64,000 bases of DNA from Farysia itapuensis (taxonomy: Eukaryota > Basidiomycota > Ustilaginomycetes > Ustilaginales > Ustilaginaceae), in assembly GCA_023212645.1 (NCBI GenBank), contig JALBYC010000003.1:620001-684000 (forward strand). Direction: 5' to 3'. Positions 19,716 to 29,501 of the stretch are shown piece by piece. Every line of letters begins with the position of its first letter. Within the stretch, counting starts at the first letter, position 1. A model generated the notes under the pieces. That model made no database searches. It had not been told where the DNA came from and saw only the letters and a list, made by a program, of their open reading frames with translations. The position numbers were made by a program, and so were the translations under genes.

Positions 19716-20606
19716 ATGCCGACTTCTACAGTAGCGCTTTACGCGCCAGGACTCGACAATATGTTGTCCCACCTCAACGCCGTACAGACCCACAGCGCTT
19801 CGGTCACCGGCACGATCTCGTACTCTTTCGCGCCAACCCCAATCGCGACCACTACCGCGCCCGGAGGTGCTGCCGCAACCGTGTGGAATGTAAAGGCGCA
19901 CGAATATGCCAAGTTTGGCAAACACACAACGTCTACCGTCGAAACAGAGCAGTTTATCCTCAACGAGCATTACTTCCGCTCGCCCGCCTACCCCAAAACG
20001 CACGGCAACAGCACTGAACATGTCCAGACCGTCTGTCACATCACTACCGACGACGAGGAGACTGACAGCAATAACGATGATGATGACAACAACAGCAGTG
20101 ATTCGAAGGACAAGAAGAGCAGCAAGAAAACCCACGAAAGCACTAGCACCAGCACGGCCAGTCACAAGAGCGGGCATCAGAAGCGAAGTAGCAAGAAGGG
20201 TAACGGCAAGAAGAACGTGACGGGCGACAACATGAAGCAGGCCGTGTGTGTGCGCAAGTCGACTGACAAGCATGGCAAGGAGGTGACCATGACACATACC
20301 TTTACCGACCCAAAACCATTCGTCACTGCCTACGTCGAGTACACCACCACCGCTTCGACGACGGCCAGCACGGCGACACTCAGCGCATCCGTCGGCATCA
20401 CAGCCGCCGCTTCTCAGCCTTTAGACGTCGTCGTTGTCACCCAGACCGTCGGTGCTACCCCTAGCTTGTCCGCAAACTCTCAGTACAGTCAACAGGGCAG
20501 CTCCTCATCTGCCGCACCGTCCCTCTCCACCTCCAAGAGCGCACAACTCCTCCTCGTCTCTACCGTTGTTCTCCCCGCTCTTCTCGCTTTCGTCTTTGCC
20601 GTCTAG
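19716..20606 (+). CDS. Ser/Thr-rich protein with C-terminal hydrophobic anchor (unrecognised)
   Basis: A 297-residue protein from ATG 19716, which has a good context (CAACA before the ATG). The first 105 residues include YAPGLDNMLSHLNAV and a WNVKAHEYAKFGKHTTST block. Residues about 110-175 are an acidic then Lys/Ser-rich low-complexity stretch with several basic clusters. A Thr/Ser/Ala-rich stalk follows. The last 25 residues are hydrophobic (SAQLLLVSTVVLPALLAFVF) and reach the C-terminus, as in GPI-anchored cell-wall proteins or a tail anchor. No signal peptide follows this ATG, which is odd for a GPI protein. The open frame upstream from 19623 (non-ATG) does encode a hydrophobic stretch, LGIPLLLFSPSALGS. 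A spliced or non-AUG start could therefore supply a signal. The function is unknown. Confidence 0.6.
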   Translation: MPTSTVALYAPGLDNMLSHLNAVQTHSASVTGTISYSFAPTPIATTTAPGGAAATVWNVKAHEYAKFGKHTTSTVETEQFILNEHYFRSPAYPKTHGNSTEHVQTVCHITTDDEETDSNNDDDDNNSSDSKDKKSSKKTHESTSTSTASHKSGHQKRSSKKGNGKKNVTGDNMKQAVCVRKSTDKHGKEVTMTHTFTDPKPFVTAYVEYTTTASTTASTATLSASVGITAAASQPLDVVVVTQTVGATPSLSANSQYSQQGSSSSAAPSLSTSKSAQLLLVSTVVLPALLAFVFAV

Positions 20607-20810
20607 AAACCTTCATTCGCATCGTCTGTCTTTACACTTCTGTTTCGCTCATAGTATATCCCCTGGACGCGGGATTTGTACATATATATTTTACCAGCAC
20701 GCACGCGCAAGGCAGGACCTTGTCCCTCCTGCTTCTATACTCCAACCCTTCCTCAATCTTCCTCAGTCCGTGAAGGCTTGTACAGTGTGGTATTACAGAG
20801 AGTGACGTTT

Positions 20811-23800
20811 CTAGAATTGAGGACGGCGTTGCATGCCTAGTCGACGCTTAGGATTTGACAGTGAAGGGCGCGCAGATTCACCCACAACGATTGGTGCGTC
20901 GCGCGAGCCGCTTCCAGCTGAGGAGACAGGGTCAGGAGGTAACATGTTGAGCAAGCTGGACAGTCCGTCCGAGTGGACCTGCTGGAAGCTGCTCAGATCT
21001 GCACGTAGTCGTGGCGCCGTGCCATCTTCCCGAGCAAGAGCTACTGAATCTTCCGGCCGTGCTTTCAGCCGCACCGAGTCGGTAAAGGACGGCGGTTTTG
21101 GTATGGGCAGCGTCTGCCGCGATGGCGGTACAAGTGGTTGACGCCCTCGTGCGCTGCCAGCTAGGGACGACGCACGCTGGAAGCCGCCATACGAGGAGCT
21201 GGATGGCACCGTCGATGACAAGCTCACAGACGAAGAATGTGACAGTCTTTGCCCGGCGCCCGAATTTGCGCTGTTGTGACGCTGGAAGCTACTTTGCGAA
21301 TTCCAGGAGTTCATCGCAGCACTGCCACCGCTTCCGTAGCTTGAGTAGTTGCCAAAGCCTTTGGTTCGACCCGTGTTGAGATCATCGATCTTCTCCATGT
21401 CCCTTGCGCTTTTCTTCGACCACTCTGCCACTGATTGTGCGATCTGAGCGGTACTCGGCGTGGGTTTTCCAGTCACCGTAGAGATGACCGCAACGGCGGA
21501 TTGATCCATCACTGGTCGGGCAGTACAGAAGGGCAAGCTTGATATGGCAGGACACTTGCCGCCGTCTTTCTGGTCAGCCACGTTTGCAATAAAAGGACTC
21601 AGTACCTTGTCACGCTTATCGCCACCCTGCATACGTTCAGACGCATACAAAAGATACAACAGACTTTCGGCGCGAGTGATGGCGACATAGAGCAGTCTGC
21701 GTTCTTCGGCAACCTCGTGTGGCTGCTCGCATCGGTAAGAGGGATAATTGCCCTCTTCCACTGCAGGAATAAAGACTACAGGCCATTCAAGACCCTTTGC
21801 TGCATGACATGTGGACAGTGTCACGCGCGCTCTCTTCTTGTCGTCCTGCTCGCCGGACGCGTCTAGATCTGTGGCCAGAATCGACGCTTCGAGGAAAATT
21901 CGCAATGGCGATTTGTTCACTTCCTCGTCCTCCTCGTTATGTTCTGCATCGCTGTCGGGTTGATTAGCTTTGACATCTGTAATGGAGTCGAACAAAGGGA
22001 AAGGAGTTGGAAGTTTCTGACTGACTGTGCTTGGAGCATTGCCGTTGTTGCTCGTGCGCGCCCGTTTCGTGTGATTTTTCGACGACGTTGCTTGGCTGTG
22101 ATCCAAGCTTTCTTCCTCATCGGAAGAGAGACTTAAATCTATCACCTGACGTTTGGCTGTCACAGTCTGGCTGGTTGCTGGTTCCACAGCTATCTGTGGC
22201 TTCGAGCCGATCAGGACATCTTCAAAGTAGTCGCCATCGTCCTCTTCATCGCTGTCAACGTAGCTTGCAGACATCGTGCCATCGACTTGTTCCTCTTTCG
22301 TGGCAAACGTGTGTGACAAGACTTCTTCAACCGATACTGTAGCCTGAGTAGCACTTGCCTCGGCGTTATTCTGCGCCAAGACTGTGGAGAATGCAATGAG
22401 TTCGAGTACGTTCCCCCATCGAGACTCGTAATCCGGCTGGGCTTTGAGGTGATTTTCATACTTAATATGCTTGATGAGCATCTCGAGGAGCTGCGCGACT
22501 GGGGTGCCCGCATTTGCTGCTTTTCGAATGAGAGACACAGCGTCGGCTAGCTCTTTGAGTCCTTTCTTCATGGTCGGCTTGAGACCGGGTATGTTTGCGC
22601 CCCGAGCGACGCGTTCTGCCAGCTCCATTGGCTTGCATTTCAGAGTTGTGGCGAGATTGAGTGTGTCTGCGATACTCTTTTCGCCGAATCCACGCTTGGG
22701 CACGTTGATTACACGGGTGAAGGCAGGAGTGAAGCCGGGGTTATCCGCGAGTGCAAGGTAGGCGAGCAGATCTTTGACTTCCATGCGGTCAAAGAACTTG
22801 GAGCCTCCCATCATTCTCGAGGCGATGCCATTAGCTTGTAGCTCAGCCTCAATGGCACGTGAGAGGTAGTTGAAGCGCAAAAGGATGACAAAGTCATCGT
22901 AGTCGAGCATACCACCCGAGTGGGCGATGATGCGTTTGATTTCTGAGGCGATGTACGCGCCTTCAAGCTGGGCTGAAGCACTGTGTTTAAGCGTCACTGG
23001 TGGACCTCGCGGATGTGACGTATAAAGACCCTTTTCGACTCGCGAACTGTCCTGTTGTACAACTTTGAGCGCTAGCTCAAGGATGCTGCCGGTGCTGCGA
23101 TAGTTTTCCTCCAGTCTGGCCTGCTCTGTGCCCCTGAACTCTTTGGTCATTTTCTCCAGATTCTTGATTTCGGCGCTTCGCCACCCGTAGATGCTTTGAT
23201 CCGGATCACCGACAATACTGACCGCGCGTGACGAGAGCGCAACGAGCCTCATCAACTCGTACTGCGCAATGTTGGTATCTTGAAATTCATCCACCAGTAC
23301 ATGTCTGATGTTTTGCACCACTTGCGTCTGTTCTCGGAACAGCTTGACGCCGTACACCAGCAGATCGTCAAAGTCAAGTGCGTTGGAATCGACCAACTGG
23401 GCCTGGTACATTTCGTATATGATGGCTACGTACGATTTGATTGAGGAAAAGCCCATGTCGCCAACGCCATTCTTGGAGGATTTGCCCTTGGCAGCCTCTT
23501 CCTCGGCGTATTCCTTGTATGCAAAGGGGTCCATTTCCTTTGCCTTTGCTCGCGAGATCTCCGACATGGCTTGTTCAGGCTTGAATGTGATGATGTTCTT
23601 CTCATCCTGGTTCAGCTCCTTCATGATGGCTTTGATTATCTTCTTGGCGTCGTCCGAATCGATGATGGAAAAGTTGTTGGGAAGCGAGATTAGGCGGCCA
23701 TACTTGCGAAGGTATCGTGCACAGACGGAATGAAAAGTGCCAATGATGAGATTGTCCACGCGTGATGGACCGATGAGCTTGACTAGACGCTGCTTCATCT

Positions 23801-24026
23801 CATTGGCAGCCTTGTTGGTGAATGTGACGACGAGGATATCCTGCGGCAGAAGCAGGTTGCTGGGGTCCAGAACGAGCCATGCTACTCTGGAGGTGAGCAC
23901 GCGTGTCTTTCCTGACCCTGGTCCAGCCAGAATCTGAAGACAAGAAGTGGCAGGGTGAGTGGCGGCAGCGAGCTGTGACTTGGACAAAGCCTGCAGGTAG
24001 CCCGGCAGCGCTGTGCGGGGTGACAT
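20811..24026 (-). CDS. SRS2: ATP-dependent 3'-5' DNA helicase, Srs2-type (UvrD/Rep superfamily 1)
   Basis: A 1071-residue helicase that removes Rad51 filaments and limits unscheduled recombination in the known fungal family. All SF1 motifs are present in order: I AGPGSGKTR near residue 33, Ia TFTNKAANEMK, II VDEFQDTN near 247, III GDPDQSIYGWRSAE, IV EENYRSTG, V STCHAAKGLEWPVVF near 738 and VI LLYVAITRAES near 775. An acidic, Ser-rich insertion of about 150 residues with a basic patch (KNHTKRARTS) lies between motifs IV and V. The C-terminal 250 residues are Ser-rich and poorly conserved; in yeast this tail binds PCNA and SUMO. The length favours Srs2 over the mitochondrial relative Hmi1. The promoter has an MCB-like ACGCGA element within a 12-mer shared with MCM3. 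Confidence 0.88.
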   Translation of the reverse strand: MSPRTALPGYLQALSKSQLAAATHPATSCLQILAGPGSGKTRVLTSRVAWLVLDPSNLLLPQDILVVTFTNKAANEMKQRLVKLIGPSRVDNLIIGTFHSVCARYLRKYGRLISLPNNFSIIDSDDAKKIIKAIMKELNQDEKNIITFKPEQAMSEISRAKAKEMDPFAYKEYAEEEAAKGKSSKNGVGDMGFSSIKSYVAIIYEMYQAQLVDSNALDFDDLLVYGVKLFREQTQVVQNIRHVLVDEFQDTNIAQYELMRLVALSSRAVSIVGDPDQSIYGWRSAEIKNLEKMTKEFRGTEQARLEENYRSTGSILELALKVVQQDSSRVEKGLYTSHPRGPPVTLKHSASAQLEGAYIASEIKRIIAHSGGMLDYDDFVILLRFNYLSRAIEAELQANGIASRMMGGSKFFDRMEVKDLLAYLALADNPGFTPAFTRVINVPKRGFGEKSIADTLNLATTLKCKPMELAERVARGANIPGLKPTMKKGLKELADAVSLIRKAANAGTPVAQLLEMLIKHIKYENHLKAQPDYESRWGNVLELIAFSTVLAQNNAEASATQATVSVEEVLSHTFATKEEQVDGTMSASYVDSDEEDDGDYFEDVLIGSKPQIAVEPATSQTVTAKRQVIDLSLSSDEEESLDHSQATSSKNHTKRARTSNNGNAPSTVSQKLPTPFPLFDSITDVKANQPDSDAEHNEEDEEVNKSPLRIFLEASILATDLDASGEQDDKKRARVTLSTCHAAKGLEWPVVFIPAVEEGNYPSYRCEQPHEVAEERRLLYVAITRAESLLYLLYASERMQGGDKRDKVLSPFIANVADQKDGGKCPAISSLPFCTARPVMDQSAVAVISTVTGKPTPSTAQIAQSVAEWSKKSARDMEKIDDLNTGRTKGFGNYSSYGSGGSAAMNSWNSQSSFQRHNSANSGAGQRLSHSSSVSLSSTVPSSSSYGGFQRASSLAGSARGRQPLVPPSRQTLPIPKPPSFTDSVRLKARPEDSVALAREDGTAPRLRADLSSFQQVHSDGLSSLLNMLPPDPVSSAGSGSRDAPIVVGESARPSLSNPKRRLGMQRRPQF

Positions 24027-24415
24027 TCCGTCTACTCCACGAAAAGGAGACAGAGGGAGGAGTAGGACAGCAAGAAATCAAGCTCAGAAGGTGTTGTTCT
24101 AATTTACGCGATGAGCTCATTTTCAACCCGCGCTTAAATTTCGTCACCAAAAAAAGCAGTCGTCACGCATACACACTCGCACACGAGGGTGCTGACAATA
24201 CGGTATCACCACGTCGAAAGTGTGTGTATACAGCTCGTCGTTCATGAGCTAGTTGAACGCGAAGTGTCAGTGCTGCCTGCTTCCCTTCTTTCAGAGGCTT
24301 GTTGGACGCTCTCTGTCACGGCTGCATTGAGTGCGATATTGCTGTTCCCGGCCGGCGTTGTCTTTGGTGGTGTGCTCGGGTTTCCCTCGGAATCGTACAC
24401 CATGCCTTGCCATCC
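24027..24415. other. Intergenic: SRS2 promoter
   Basis: 389 nt between the small secreted-protein gene and SRS2 on the same strand. It contains the TAATTTACGCGA element (24100-24111). No further gene is supported. Confidence 0.55.
24100..24111 (-). promoter_or_regulatory. MCB-like element TAATTTACGCGA in SRS2 promoter
   Basis: The 12-mer, read on the + strand, lies 75-86 nt upstream of the SRS2 ATG and includes ACGCGA, a variant of the MBF box ACGCGT. The identical 12-mer occurs upstream of MCM3 (46408-46419) in the same orientation relative to its gene. This supports shared G1/S control, by inference. Confidence 0.45.
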
Positions 24416-24844
24416 CTATCCGGACTGGATGTACTTGGGCTCTTGTTGTCGTACCAATTGTGCTTCGTGCATGCGCAGCAGCTCGCGAGATTGGCGGTAG
24501 TAGAGTGCATTGAGTTGACTCCCGTAGTACCCCTTCTGGACGTTGTAGTTGGTCTGTATACCCATCACCGAAAGCAATGTTGGTATGGATATTAGTGAGC
24601 CATAGAACGACATGTACTCTATATCTCCCGGCAGACCAGGGACGCCACGTCTAGCTACAGTGTTCTGCGGGCTGCTCCTGGACCGACGCTTCTCGATCCT
24701 TGGCAAATTCGCAACGGTCCGTACCGCCGGCCTGTTTTCAGCGATAGAGCGATGTGCTTGGGCTTTGGTCAGCGTGAGCAGCACGATAACGACAGCGAGT
24801 GATGCCCAGACCTTTGTGAGCGTACAAGCTCGCCAGCCTGCCAT
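24416..24844 (-). CDS. Small predicted secreted protein (unrecognised)
   Basis: A 142-residue protein from ATG 24844. Residues 1-30 form a signal peptide: a basic N-terminus, a core ASLAVVIVLLTLT, and a possible cleavage after AQA. Dibasic sites at 52-53 (KR) and 65-66 (RR) would release a mature C-terminal domain beginning GVPGLPGDIEYMSF. That domain has a hydrophobic stretch (FYGSLISIPTLLSVMGI) and a Tyr/Gln-rich end (YYGSQLNALYYRQSRE). The only cysteine lies in the signal peptide, so it is not a disulfide-rich effector. Size, signal and pro-region resemble secreted effector-type or processed surface peptides of smut fungi. No family is recognised. It could also be a small membrane protein if the inner hydrophobic stretch stays in a membrane. 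Confidence 0.6.
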   Translation of the reverse strand: MAGWRACTLTKVWASLAVVIVLLTLTKAQAHRSIAENRPAVRTVANLPRIEKRRSRSSPQNTVARRGVPGLPGDIEYMSFYGSLISIPTLLSVMGIQTNYNVQKGYYGSQLNALYYRQSRELLRMHEAQLVRQQEPKYIQSG

Positions 24845-25203
24845 CGAAGCCTAGTCCACCCTTCACAACGCAGCGAGAATAGCGGGGCAAAAGCAGAGTA
24901 CAGATATGGGTGACGGACGAGCCTTGTTCACACCCTTGACGCGAGGGAAAGGGGGCAAATCTACACTTCCCCAGGTCACACAGCATGGCCTACCTTGCCA
25001 GCAGGCGTTACCTCAGATGAAGTATCTCATGAAGTCACGGAAACCGCCCAACCATCGCACCCATTTCATCCTCTCGCACCCTCACACCGGAACATGCATA
25101 TCTGCAGAGGATGAGAACAATGCGACAGCAGCAGCGAATTTGATTTGTTTGGTACGGGAGACATGTGTGCGTGGGGGGATAATCGCGGTGAAAGTGGTTC
25201 CTT
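24845..25203. other. Intergenic: promoter of small secreted-protein gene / MEX67 3' flank
   Basis: 359 nt with no supported gene, repeat or RNA signature on either strand. Confidence 0.5.
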
Positions 25204-27308
25204 TTACAGCGTGGGTTGTGTGAATGCTTCAGGTGGGATGGCGTTAGTCGCCTTGAGGTTCTGGAAATTGGTCATGGCAAGGGTAAAGTCCCAGTTGTTT
25301 TCCTGCAGACACTGCACGGCGAAAGCGTAGATGAGGCCCGTTTGGGCTGCCAGCTGGAGCGAGAGGGAGTGTTGGGGTTCAGTGATGCCGGGAGCAGGGG
25401 CTTGTGCCTGCAGGTGGGGAGGCAAGCCACCTGTGGGAACGCCGTTGGACGCATTTTGCTGCTGGGGCAGCGCAGGAGCAGCCTGCTGATCAGCAGTGAC
25501 GTCTCCTGTGGGTAGACTATCCGCTGTCCACGCTGAAGGACTCGAGTAGTGGCGCACAACCAGGTGGTCCGACAGTATTACACACGGCCAACCCGCATTG
25601 GCGGCCGGGCTCCCGGGAGTAGCGGGTGCCACGGTAAACACTCGGTCAAACGATCGAATCCCCTGGCTCGGAGCTTCGGCATACTCGCCATGCACATTAA
25701 TGTACAGCAACGCTTCCGGTCGTTCTTCGCCCTTGAGCCGTGCGCCAATCACTGTGTTTGATAAAACCCAGGCATCGACGACAAATTTGCTCGGGTCGGT
25801 AAGCGGATGAGAGGTCTTGGGCAGCCTCTTGAGGCACGCAATAATGGCGCTAGAGCCCGTGTGCAGATGCTGATGACGGACCTTGGCAGAGTGAACCCGC
25901 ATGAGATTACGATTGCCGACGTCAAGATAGCGATCAAAGCTTAAATCTTTTTGATGCGGCATGGTATGCAAGAAGCCGGCAGCTCGAGCGCGTGGCGGAG
26001 GCGCAACGTTCACGCTGAACGAAAACTGAGCCACCGGCGCGTAAACTTCACCCAGCTGAATGCGATCAGTGTCGTACAGCTGGAAGTATTTGGAGAGAAA
26101 AGCGGGCATGATAGCCCCTGCTTCGGCGTCGACGAAACCGGGCTTGTTCGGTACGGGAAAGTTGCGCAGCGGAACTTGGGCAGCTTCTGCATCCGCCTTT
26201 TTGGTTTTACTTGTCGACGGCAAGTTGGCGAATCCAGACTCGGTTGGCGTGACCACCTTTTGATCGAGCAGAGTCAGATGGGGGAATTTGCCGAGAATCT
26301 CTCTCCTGTAGCCCTCTTCGTTGCTTGCGGCGACGGCGCTTGTGTGTACCGGATTGCCAATCAGTAGCAGTTCCTTCAGGTTGGTGAGCTTGCTCCTGCG
26401 ACTTGCAAACACGTCGAGGTCTTTGGTCCACTTGAGATCGTTGCCTTCAAGGGATAGGTTCTGTAGTTTGGGGAAGTATACGGGTAATGTGCTGAACGGC
26501 ATGAGATTGCGCAACGAGTTGTTGGCGAGCGAGACGGTGACAACATCGGGGTACGTCTCGGAGCACAGCTTCCAAACGACGTTACCGAGTTCTTTTGCTG
26601 CACCTGGCACACCTGGCGCTTTGATACCCTCTGCTGCAAATATAGGATCATCTCGCACGTTCTGTTGACCATTGTCAGCGCAAAGTTCAGCAGCAAAAAG
26701 CAGGGAAGGAAACGTACCTCGAGGTTGAGAAAGCGTGCTTCAGCATTCCAACGAGATGCTAAGAAGCGTTTGATGAGCGAAATTACATTCTGCGTCTTTG
26801 GCATGTCGTTTCCAGAGAAGACGACACCTCCTCCGCCGGGTATGCGTCCTCCGCCTTGGGCCTTGGACGACGAAATGCCTCTGAGCACAGATGCCGAGTT
26901 GCCGGCACGCAGGTCGTCGTTGACGTTGATTGCCGCCGATCTTCTGCCATGTGGTCGGTTTCCAAGCGGATTTGCGCGATCACGAGCAATGCGTCCGCGA
27001 AGGTTTCCACCATCTTGCTGATTCTGTCGAGAAGGTAGGAGAGTTCGTTGTGTTGTTTTCAAACAGGTTTAGTATGGGCGGTGGGATTGCAATTGTTGAC
27101 GTGCTTGCCTCGTGTGAGTGGCATAATGGATGGTCGAGATACTTACAGAGCTGGAGGTGCCTGCGCCTCCTCTTCTACCGCCTCCGCTGCCTCTGCTTCG
27201 GCTTGGGCCGGCAGCATCACGCATGCCGACATCTCCATCGACTAGCCCAGCATTTCGGAGAGCACTACCGGCGACAGAGTGACTTCCTCGATGCCCCCGT
27301 CTCGACAT
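25204..27308 (-). CDS. MEX67: mRNA export receptor MEX67 (NXF1/TAP), three exons
   Basis: Exports mRNA through nuclear pores, normally with the partner Mtr2. Proposed exons on the minus strand: 27308-27147, 27023-26718 and 26661-25204, all joined in phase 0, giving 641 residues. Donors are GTAAGT (27146) and GTACGT (26717); acceptors are GACAG and CAACAG. The first 100 residues are Arg/Gly-rich. A short RNA-binding-like region reads KTQNVISLIKRFLASRWN. Leucine-rich repeats follow (VTVSLANNSLRNL, LQNLSLEGNDLKW, LKELLLIGNPV). From about residue 342 lies an NTF2-like domain (FLSKYFQLYDTDRIQLGEVY). Residues about 594-641 form the UBA-like TAP-C domain (LAAQTGLIYAFAVQCL then NNWDFTLAMTNF) that contacts FG nucleoporins. 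The spliced N-terminus completes the expected architecture. Confidence 0.9.
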
Positions 27309-27754
27309 GTCGCTCGCTTCCGAAGCCGCTCGACCAAAGCGATGAGGCTACGATTACTCAACGGAAATGACTGCGTCTGAGCGCGAATGTGGATGCGAAA
27401 TGCTGACAGACACTGCAAAGATGCAGATGAGACGTTGCAGCTGGATCGAAATGTCTAGACTGACGCAAGCTGATCTGTATCGCGATCGAATCCAGAGGAT
27501 GCGATGCAAGAGGGTCGTGGATGGAAGACGAGAAGGCGGAAAGCCGGGTGTGGTTGAGGTGAAGAAACGAGACGAGAAGCAACTCAGCACAGTTTTTGAT
27601 TTTTGTTTTTCCTGTCCAGATTTCGTTGCACATTTCCTTGCTCCACTTTCTCAAAGATACACACAGCATCGTCTTGTTTCCCAGTATCAGGACATGGTAC
27701 AATTACAGGGCATGCTGCCAGAAGCTATGGATGCAGGGTGAACAGGAGATATGA
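27309..27754. other. Intergenic: MEX67 promoter / RBG1 3' flank
   Basis: 446 nt between two genes on the minus strand. An ATG-initiated open frame of 124 codons exists on the + strand (27367-27741). It lacks recognisable protein character and is rejected. Nothing else is seen. Confidence 0.5.
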
Positions 27755-28980
27755 CTACTTGGTAAAGATACTGACGACGTCGTCAGCGGCGACGACATGG
27801 CCCAAGCCCACTTTTTGACTTGTGGGAAACTTGCTGCTTTTGCCATAAACGAGAGCGTACTTGAACTTGTCCACCAGCGCTCTGTGCACCTGGTGACATA
27901 CGTGCTCTATTGTCGCGCCTTTGCGCACAACCAGAGGATCGGAGAGGTCGGGACGCTCGCCTCGCTTTTTTGTGTAAACGCGGTTCATATTCAGCTGGTC
28001 CCACATTGTGTCCTTGAGGTAATCGAGATTCAGCTCTGCTTCGACTGAGATGACAACAGAATGTGGCTGACGTGCAAGCTTGTCCATCTGTTCCATACTG
28101 ATACAGTCGATCTTGTTGTACACATAGAGGCAGGGCGTGTAATTGCGGTTGCCCAGCACCACATCGATGAATTGATCGACGGTGATGTCTTCTCGCAGCA
28201 TGACATCGGTGTTGTGCATCTTGTAGCCTTGCAGAATGGAGCGAATCATTTTCTCGTCAATCTTTGTGAGCGTCAGACCCATTGCTTTTGTGATGACGAT
28301 TCCGCCGGCATTCTTCTTGCGCAGCACGACATCGGGCTTTGTCTTGTTGAGCCGAATGCCAACTGCCTCCAGCTCATGCTCCAGTAACGCTCGATGTGTA
28401 TCTGGCTTCGTTGCGTCTAACATGATCTGTACAAATATCGGAGCGTCAGCAAACCAACCTGTTGCGACATATCGGTATCAACTTACAATGACCATGTCTG
28501 CCGTCTTGGCAACAGCTACTACTTGTCGTCCGCGACCTTTGCCCTCGGAAGCTCCTTCAATAATACCGGGTAGATCCAAAATCTGAATCTTTGCTCCCTC
28601 GTACTCTAGCACACCGGGCTGACAAGTCAGCGTGGTAAACTCGTAGGCCGCCGCTTCCGACTTTGTGTCGGTCACCTTGGACAAGAAGCTTGACTTTCCC
28701 ACAGAGGGGAAACCGATGAGCGCCACACGAGCATCGCCAGACTTCATCACATCAAAGCCCTCGCCTGGCTTGCCCGATTTCTTTGGTGGCTCCAGCAGTT
28801 CATGTCGAAGCTTGGCAATCTTGGCTCTTAGCTGACCCAAGTGGTACCTAGAAAAGACATTTGCATCAGCATTGTAGCCGTAAGGAAGCGAACACGAGAC
28901 AGCACTTACTCCGTGGCCTTGTTCTTTTGAGTCTTTGCCACCTCCTCCTCCAGCTCCCTGATCTTTTCCACGACGCCCAT
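27755..28980 (-). CDS. RBG1: Developmentally regulated GTP-binding protein 1 (RBG1/DRG1), three exons
   Basis: A ribosome-associated GTPase of the Obg/DRG class that works with a Tma46/DFRP1-type partner in translation. Exons: 28980-28910, 28847-28487 and 28426-27755, giving 367 residues, the usual family length. Introns are 62 and 60 nt, with donors GTAAGT and acceptors TCTAG and TACAG. The first junction splits a codon after two bases (GA|G, Glu). Motifs: G1 GFPSVGKSS near residue 72, G2 region TTLTCQPG, G3 [10 protein letters not shown]4 NKID in [15 protein letters not shown]-terminal TGS domain ends [17 protein letters not shown]. The short first exon (71 nt) encodes the N-terminal helix [20 protein letters not shown], which is conserved in the family. 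Confidence 0.95.
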
Positions 28981-29501
28981 GATGAGAAGGTCTGCAGCTC
29001 TTCTGCTGTCTGATGCGGTGGTCGCGGCTACGGAGAAGTACAGCCCAAAATTCTTGGACGGAAGCCGAAAGTCGAAAGTCGGAAATTCGAGATGTTAGAG
29101 CTAATTTTACATCACGTGACGAGTGTTGCTTGACCCGGCGGGTTGGATCGAGAGAGCGGTCAACCTGGCTGAGCGCGCGCCCAAAAGAACAACACTCTGA
29201 AAGCTGAAAGCCACCTGATCTAAACAACAAAGACCATCCAGGCCTTCTCCTTCCTCACTTGTCGTTCTTTTGGAGTTCCAGCCATACACTATGCCGATGA
29301 CACGCAACAAGGAAACATACAGGGAGAAAGGCTAGTCGAGTTGCAACCGTGTGTGTAAATTGAGCGAGTGTTGAGTGGACCGTTCGCGTGTTATTTTTCT
29401 GGGTGACGGGAAAATGACACAAAAAGGGGAGCGCCACGCCCGGTGATTGTCTAGAGCCTGCTTCCCACTAGCTGTTTCCTCCCCCTCTCCTTTTCTCTGG
29501 A
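28981..29501. other. Divergent promoter RBG1 / CBS-PB1 gene
   Basis: 521 nt of non-coding sequence containing the palindrome TCACGTGA (29112-29119). I see no RNA gene. Confidence 0.6.
29112..29119. promoter_or_regulatory. TCACGTGA palindrome (Cbf1-type E-box)
   Basis: A perfect 8-bp palindrome containing CACGTG, with the preferred Cbf1 flank RTCAC, lies 132 nt upstream of the RBG1 start in the divergent promoter. Confidence 0.45.

Noticed and set aside
19422..20297. 291-codon minus-strand hydrophobic open frame
   Set aside because: Its hydrophobic runs are the reverse complement of Asp/Ser/Lys low-complexity codons of the + strand gene at 19716.
27367..27741. 124-codon + strand open frame in the MEX67/RBG1 gap
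   Set aside because: It has an ATG but no recognisable protein pattern, is rich in Arg/Cys/Met by composition, and overlaps the upstream region of MEX67. Likely chance.
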